From Cyrtodaria siliqua (taxonomy: Eukaryota; Mollusca; Bivalvia; Adapedonta; Hiatellidae): DNA of 64,000 nt. The position numbers were made by a program, and so were the translations under genes. The DNA lies in assembly GCA_037043455.1 (NCBI GenBank), contig JAWPHD010011245.1, positions 1-64,000 of the forward strand, in the 5' to 3' direction. Below are positions 26,701 through 35,700 of this stretch, one piece after another (the first letter of the stretch is position 1; every line of letters begins with the position of its first letter). Below the pieces are notes generated by a model that was not told the origin of the DNA, made no database searches, and saw only the letters and a program-made list of their open reading frames with translations.

Positions 26701-29700
26701 TATACCTTGCATATTTTGAGAATCCAAACTCTTTAGACACAAGATAAATGGCTTTAAACAGTCAACCCAAACCTCAAAACTGGAGCATCGAATTAATTCA
26801 TTTTACGCATATTTAATCATGGGTATTTTAAGAACCCGCACATATACATTATTACCCGGTATATGACCTGAACACATGGATAGTTTTGATAAATGGTTTT
26901 GTAGTGTAATTTTGTCGCTATTTGTGGGGTTAGTTTCTTTAAGCAATTTTCTAATTTGAAAGCAACTCGCAAAATTGTGCCAGCTGTTGCAATTTCAACT
27001 TGCATTTTCAAATCCGAAACTCGCAAAATGCGAGTTGCGAGTGGTAAATTGGAGCCCTGCATGGAGCCCTACCTTGATAATTTATGGTCCAAAACATCCA
27101 GAAACTCATTTACGAAAACTGAAATAAAAAGGAACCTTTTAATAGCAAATAAATATAGAAGTTACATGTAATAACTATAGGAAATAGAAATAGTTTTAAA
27201 GAAACAATCACCTTTCGGTCTTATTTTGTACAGACAAAACTTTGATGCACTAATTACCATCAATTTGGGTGGAGGGAAATGGAGTGTTTTTTTTAACCAA
27301 CCACTGACCAATGACATTGTAAAAACATTTAAAAATGAAACACAGTATTTCATACTGAAGTATGCACACACACAAAATCTGAAGGACACCAATCAAAACG
27401 TGCCAACATAGACTTGAAACTAGATTACTTAAAGGGATGTAACTTATTCAATTTTATATTTAACAGTGTGTAATTTTTGTCTCCCTTCTATAACGGAGTT
27501 CATTTTGTGTGATTTATTCAACTGTCTTTTGGAAGTGTGTGAATGAAGAATCTTGACAACATGAATTGAATTGAATGTTGTTTAACGGCTCATCAACACA
27601 GTATAGGTTATTTAGAGCCGCCCCAGAGAGAGGGGAAGGATACATAGGAATTCGGGAACCTGCCCTTCTCTTATTATCGAACAGATTCCTATGGTTCTTT
27701 TACGTGCTCGGAGGATAGACCGATACACGGGACCGCCCGGCTTACGTCCCCATCCGACGGACGAGGCTAAGGGAAAGTGTCTTGCCCAAGAACACGCCGA
27801 CGGAACTCAGTGGCACCACGGAGGATTGAATCCGGGGCCTCCAGTTACAAATCCGCCGCGCTACCGACTGCGCCACGCCAGCCCTCCTTGACAACATGAA
27901 GCATTTTATAGACAACATGAAACATTTTATAGATACTACATGACAATATCTGGTAGACAACCAACATTATAAATAATTCTAATACACCCATACTATATAG
28001 CCTAGTTTAAAATATCTTGTTATATTCAACGATATATCACTGTAACATTTGCAACGTTAGGAGAATAAGCAAGTCAGTGCAAAAGATATCACTGTTACGT
28101 TTGCAACGTTAGGAGAGTAAGCAAAGCAATGCGAAAGATTTCAGATGTGTGCGTTATTTTTACATTTTGTGGAATTATTGTTTACAATTGAACTCCAAAC
28201 CACGATATATTACGTGATAATTCACCGTAAATAATGTTCTATTTCTTAAACGTCAACACATTAATATAAGCAAATACATTTTATTTGCATGTATACTCAG
28301 TTGCAAAAGAAACTGGACGCTTTGAAAATTTTACTTTATACCCTTATCCTCTTTATCAAGCGACAGTCCCTTAATGATTCAACCTATTGAAAAACAAATG
28401 ACGACATGATATTGGCAATGGAATGATAAAAACTTTGGTACCAAAACATGGTATATTCATTTTGGAATTTGTCAATTTAATTCTAAAAAAACTTTATACT
28501 ATTAAATCAACAAAACCCAGTGTCCACTTTCTTTTGCACCTGAGTATATTATTGATGCCAGTATAAGAAATAGTTGTAACTATTTAAAGCTGCATTAACC
28601 GTTAAGTTTAGCCTATAAAACACAAAATAATTATGTTGACAAACATTCCACAACTACCATTATTGAATATTTTCCGTACACAAACAAGATGTTTGACAGA
28701 ATTCAGCAGCGGTACAAAACAAAGTGGAATTGAACTCCAAGCCCACACTAAATTTAACTTGCTGATAAGACGGACGCACTCCCAACTGAGGGACAATTAT
28801 TTGATGCAAGACATACTGTAGTTAAAACGGAATACGATAATGGATATCATGTGGGCAACGGAAATGGAAATAATGTGGTCCCAGCAACATATACAAACAG
28901 TTTTTTTTTTATCTTCTTCAAAGAAACAAATTTATTACTTCATACTTATTTGGGTCTATGTTCATGTTCCCATGCATAAATTTTACTGAATAACAAGAGG
29001 CCCAAGAGGGCCTGTGGACGCTCTACTGGCTAACATGGCTCTTATAACATGAATGAAGCGAGTGACTGCCATTAACGTCTTTTTTGAAAGTTTCGGGCAA
29101 AAAACAGCTTTTTGACTAAATCAAGGGCCATAACTAAAGAATCTGGTAAAGTTTGGTAAAGATCAGATGAAAAATGAAGGCCATACCGCATTAACGAGGC
29201 AAAATATAGCATTTTTAACTAAATCAAGAGCCAGAACTCCTCTGTTACTGGTCCGACTGGTCCAACATAGAGCTTAAAAAAAAAAATCAAAAAATAAATC
29301 ACAAAATTAAAAAAAAAAATAATTAAAAAAAAAAAATCAAAAAAATCACTAAATCAAGGGCATTAACTCCATTGTTACTGGTCCGATATGGATGGTTTTC
29401 TAACTGTCCGAGCTTTCATTGATATTAACAATCTGATAAAGTCTGGTAAAGATCAGATGAACAATGAAGCCCCTATCGTCTTAACGAGGCAAAATATAGC
29501 ATTTTTAACTAAATCAAGGACCATAACTCCGCTGTTAAAAGTCCGATATGGCTGGTTTTCAGACTTGGTCGGGCTTTTAACGACATTAGCAATCTGATAA
29601 AGTTTTTTAAAGATCGGATGAACAATGAAGCCCATATCGTCTTAAAGAGGCAAAATATAGCATTTTTAACTTAATCAAGGACCATAACTCCGCTGTTACT

Positions 29701-32700
29701 TGTCCGATATGGCTGGTTTTCGAACTTGTCCGAGCTTTCATTGATATTAACAATGTGGTAAAGATTGGTAAAGATAGGATGAAAAATGAAGGCCCTATCA
29801 TCTTAACGAGGAAAAATATAGCAATATAGCATTTTTAACTAAATCAAGGACCATAACTCCGCTGTTACTGGTCCGACGATCTGACTGGTTTTCGAACTTA
29901 TCCGAGCTTTCATTGATATTAACAATGTGGTAAAGTTTGGTAAAGATAGGATGAAAAATGAAGGCCCTATCGTCTTAACGAGGCAAAATATAGCAATATA
30001 GCATTTTTAACTAAATCAAGGGCCATAACTCCGCTGTTACTAGTCCGATTTGGCTGGTTTTCAAACTTCTCTGAGCTTTCATTGATATTAACAACCTGTT
30101 AAAGTTTGGTAAAGATCGGATGAAAAATGAAAGCCCTATCGTGTTAACGAGACAAAAGTTAACGACGGACGACAGACGGACGACGGACAACTCGCCATCC
30201 CATAAGCTCTGCTGGCCAGTAGAGCTAAAAATCAGACAGTTGTTTGCTTATGCTCAATATATGCTCTACTTACAGACAGTGTCCCTTTAAAGAAAATGTC
30301 AACGTACCAAGATTATCAGCCTGGCCTACATTGAAACCATGGTCCTGTGCCATATGGTTAAACAACAGTGATCTGAAATAAACATATATTTACATAATAC
30401 TCAGAGTTTGCTATAAAGCACCAAGATTTCAACTCGACATTTAATGATGATTTTACGGTGGCTGGTTTTACCAACAGCATAAAACTGAACAATTAATTTT
30501 CACGACAGTTGATTGCATTTTATCATTCTATACTCAAAATATCTATTCTTAAAGTTAAACCATATAAAAGAAACCACAAACATCCTACATCTAAGTTCAA
30601 AAAAAAGGTGAAAAAGGTTTGGTGCTTAGCCAATTTTGAGTAGTATATATACACAATAAAAGTTCTGAACATCCTAGTGATGAGGAACTGTAAACTGAAG
30701 AAATGTTGGAGTCTCATTACAGCTCATTACAGCTCAACTGAGTAAAAATACTATTCTACAACACAAAATACTCGCTAGAAAGGTAATTTTAAGAAATCAT
30801 ATCATCAATTGCACTAAGAAAGTTTTAAATGAATTATACGTTGACTATATTATATCAATAATATATTATATACATTAATAACATTATATTCGAAATATAT
30901 ACGTTTATTTCAGATCACTCCTGTCTCCATGTGGATGAGGCTCACCTGTTTCCAGTAAAATTATCCTTACAGAAGAGACATCCCCTGGAGAACGCCTCAT
31001 CTTCTCTCTCCTTCTGCTGAGTGGCCAACACATGCTCCTGAGGAAAATAATCTAAGATTAAAGAAAACTGCTACAAATGCCTGAAAAAAATGTATTCAAT
31101 CAAAATACATGTATGTTGTCGATATGTGTATTACTAATTCTGAGAAAAATACTTAATTGTAATATTTTTTAGAAATTAACCATGTAATAATAATAATTAT
31201 ATCTTAAAAAACTTTAACATAAAAAAATTTCTTTCAAAAAATAGTTTCCCTTTTCTACCTTTTACAGGACTTTCCATTGCATACATTGTTTTATTCTTTA
31301 ATACCAGGTGCTAAATCTACAGTATTTTTGGGAAAAAATCACAGAAAATAAGAATTCTAGCTAATTCTTTCTCATTTTAGACATTATGGGGTTGTATTTT
31401 TGTCATATTATTATGCTCATTTTGGTAATTAAATTAAAAAAAAGTCAACCTGGTTTTGTTTTAAACTGAAGATATTGGATCAATGAAGAATTTAAGCCTA
31501 AAGATTGTTTGTAAATGGTGTGTTTATCTCTATGTCACGAACAAATACATTACAATGGGACCATATGGAAAATTATTTGTGGTGAGAGATGCTACGTGTC
31601 TGCCATGACATGCAGGTGGTGAGAGATGCTACATGTCTGCCATGACATGCAGGTGACACAGAAACATGAACAAAAAGAGGCAGAAATAATTTATAAGTTT
31701 TACATCTCAATGACAGATGATGCAGGTATGGTTAGAGCTGCTCCTACGGAAGATACAGAGAAGTTCTTTGTTTCTTTAACATTTTGAAGACCCTTATCAA
31801 GGATATCTGTAAATGTCCAGTGCCAATTTTCAATATAAAAGTACCAATATGTTAATTACCAATTTTCTTTTCTGTAAAAACTCTCTCAGCTGTTTATCTT
31901 CAGGTAATACATCACTAAGCATGAAATAACCACCACTCTCTGAAATAACAAAACATTTACACAACATTTCCTACATATGCAATTCTTTATTCCTGAATAA
32001 AAACCTTTTTGTAAACAACATTAAGTGGTTTAACCCTTATCCCACTATGAATGTATAATGGACTGTCCTTTCTTTGAATTAAGACCATTCCATTTATGTT
32101 ACAAAGGGGTGTTTTGGAGAAATGATTGATGAGCAGCAGGACATTGTAAACCCGGATCAGCCTGCTTCTTCACCTCTAAGAGTCAAAACCATCTGACACT
32201 ATTAAACATTGTAACGTCAAAAAGATAAAAATACCGTGCCATCTGTATAAAATTAATGTATTTTTGCTTGATACCTTGTCTATTAATGGGGTCTGTGTAT
32301 GAAGGGCTTTCGAGGATGAAACACAACAAGGCAGTCATGAGCAAAATAATAAGATTTGATTCCAGGGAAAAAATCTGAAAATTCTAAATCGGTATTGTCC
32401 TAGTTTACCTTTATCCGTCTCCGTTGTGTGTATGATAGAACAGAAGTCTGTGAGAGGCTGCTCCTTCAATCTCTGCATCCAGTACAGAATATAACTGGAA
32501 ATATAACACAAGAATATAACTGAATACCGTAACACAAGTTTGTATTGTTAAAAACACACTGTACTTATTACCATATGCTATATTCATTGTACATCAAAAT
32601 GGGAATTTATTTAAACAAGACACTCAGAGTGTGTGGGAAAATTTTCAGTTTTCTTCACAAAAAGAAACCATAGTAAATTTTGCATTTTTTGTGGAGCAGT

Positions 32701-35700
32701 ATTTTCTTTTAGGACGTATCAATAATTTAGGTAAAGATTATGAAAAATAGGCATTGTACGAAAGTTTTGGACCTTCAAACTTGATGGTGTGCGATATTAA
32801 TGCCATAACTATGTTGCCTTAATAATTCTATTGTTTGGGGCGCTTGTTTCAGCCAAAGGTTTTTCTGCAGTAGCTTGAGCAATTTAAATAATATGTACAT
32901 CGGTTATATATCATTGGAACTGGCATTTTTAGTGGTAAATAAAACTACTTTACTTTTGAAAATCGGCTGAGAAATAAATATTTTACAGCCAAAATGATTT
33001 TTTGATGGGACTTTTCCCATGTAAATTCCTTGTTGGTGGGACAGCAGAAAATCAAATAATCTCAAATAACTTCAGTTACCCTTCATATTTTGCTATAAAA
33101 CTTTCAGTTACCCTTCATATTTTGCTATAAAACTTTCAGAGTGTTTTCATTTACATTTATTCAAAACATTAAAATCATTTTTGAATACAAATTCTTAAAG
33201 GGACACTGTCCATAAGTAAGCAGATATTGAGCATAACCAAATAACTGTCTGACTTTTATTCATTGAAATGTATACATGAAAACATGAGGATAGACCCTAA
33301 GAAGTATGTAGGAATACATTCGTGAGTTTGAAAAAAAAGAAAGTTTTAATTATTAAATGTAAATAAAGTGGGACCCACAATATTTACCTTTTATGCGTTC
33401 ACGTGACTTCCATAGCGCACTAGGTTTTCACCATAGTATGTATTGCGAAATATGTATAGCCCGCTTAGCTCAGTCGGGAGCGAGTTCTGACAACTTTACG
33501 CTCACGCACACTTATTTTTACTGCGAGTATGGGCTGCGAGTTCAAACCCACGAAGTGGATTTGCATTTTTTTGTACCGCGATTGAATTCCGTTAAACAAT
33601 CTTGCTTTTAATTAGTAAATATTGAAAAATGTTTAGTGTATAATGTCTGCGAACATAATTATTGGGTGTTTTATAAGCTAAAAGTTACGGACAGTGTCCC
33701 TTTAAAAAATATATTTTTCCAATTTTTTACGCAGCAGAATTTTGCATTGAAAAGGCCCTATCAAAAACAACTTTTGCATGTGAAATTTTTATTTCTCAAC
33801 CGATTTGGAAAAGTATTGATTTTTATTTACCACTAAAGATGTCTGTTTCAGCAATATACATTTTATTTGGGAACTAGTTGAATTTTGTCTTAACAGTCCA
33901 AAAAACCTTTGGCTCAAACAAGCGCCCCAAACAATAGTTCAAAAAATTTTGATGTGAAGGGCAAATACAATTATCTATATACATGTCAATGTATTATTAT
34001 ATACATGTCTAGACGGGTGTTCCGCGTAACACATGTTTCGCCTGTCAATGTTTTGTCAGTATAACAGGGTTTCTTGGACCCAGATAAATGACCTAGTAGT
34101 TAGTAAAAGTACCGCTCAAGTCATGTGCCACTAGGTCCTTTCTTTCAATCTATTATTTCAAGGGAGTTACATGTGACAGCATGAAAGACTAGATGGTTGT
34201 TCCGCGGAACACGTGTGTCGCCTGTCAGTATAATAAGGTATTTTGGACCCAGATAAATGACCTTAACAAACTGGCCTGACTAAGTTTTGACTATTATTAA
34301 AGTTTTCGTGAAGACAAAAATGAGTATTTAACCCATATAATGACCTTCAGTGTGACCTTGACCTTTATATTATAGTATGGTAATGTCGATGTTGTCACGA
34401 TGAGTATATATTGAGAGTTTGATGAAGAAATGACAGACGGACTGACTGACTTGCATTTTTCTTCGAAAAGGCGACACAAAAATTACATTCGAATGAAATA
34501 CAAATAAACATTTCAATGTATTACTGCATGTATATACATTCCTCCGTGCATGTTACAGAACCATAGCATTCTATTCAATACAAAGAGTTTGTCATGGTTC
34601 CCGGATTCTTAACTACTCCTGCACCTCTCCCTGGGGTGGCTAGAAATAACCTATAATGTGTTCCAATATTTCGCTGCATACATTTTAATGTATAACTACA
34701 TACTGTACATTGTTTTACAATTTACTATATACAATGTTAACTGATGAGATGTCATTTATTAAATGGACTTATAAGTGCCTGCCAAACGAGCAAGATAGGC
34801 CAAATAAAGTAATACCTAATAGGCTATGTTTACTGTAACTGATCCAACTCTATTAAAACACCACAGAATCCTGTTTAGTTTTTTCGTTTTTTGAAATTAA
34901 ATACAAATCTAATTAATCCGACCATTGTTCAGTTTATTAGGCGGCAAAAATACAAGCACTCTCATAAAAACGCGCCAAAAAATGTGATTGCATCTTTTCT
35001 ACACACAGCGAGATAAAATGAACTATATTGGTATCTATAAATTGTTCTTGAGCTTAAAGTCTTCACTTATAAAAAATAAAATAAAAAGCCGACCTTCTGA
35101 CTTTTTCCAACAATTTTACAGTAAACACAGGTATTATTTTATTTGGCCTTAGTTATAACAATAACATCATTAACTTTTAAATATATATATGAAGTAAATA
35201 ACTGTAAAAAAATACCTTTTAATATTTGCAATAAGGTTGACATCAGCAATCACAAGTCTGTGCTCCACCAGTAGATGTTTCAGATATTCCTCATTGCCCA
35301 CTTGTACATCGTAAATCTTTGAACAAACAAGGCATGGGAGTCTATCTCTTGGAGAGCTTTCCTTGTCGTATGTCAGGGTTAATGACTCAGGGTCTGGCAG
35401 AAGAAGAGGCTCCAGAACTAGCATTTCTGTACCTGGAGAGTCCATTCCTGAACAAATGTAACATTTACAGTGAGGGATGTAGACTAAGGCTTACCTAGAG
35501 TACAAATATTAAAGGCTCGTAATAAATCCATGAACATGTATTAAAGGTTGAAATTTTAGTTTAATCTGTCTTGCGAGATTTGTGTACAGTTTCACATGTA
35601 GACGTTTTTTAGCTGACGACAGTCATTTATCGATGCACTTCTAATTAAAAAAATTCTTCGCTCACGCAAATTACCTTCTGGGGGGAAAATAGTCAACAAA

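Noticed and set aside
33459..33555. Functional tRNA gene
   Set aside because: A- and B-box-like words exist, but the stems do not close into a cloverleaf and the segment sits within a repeat.
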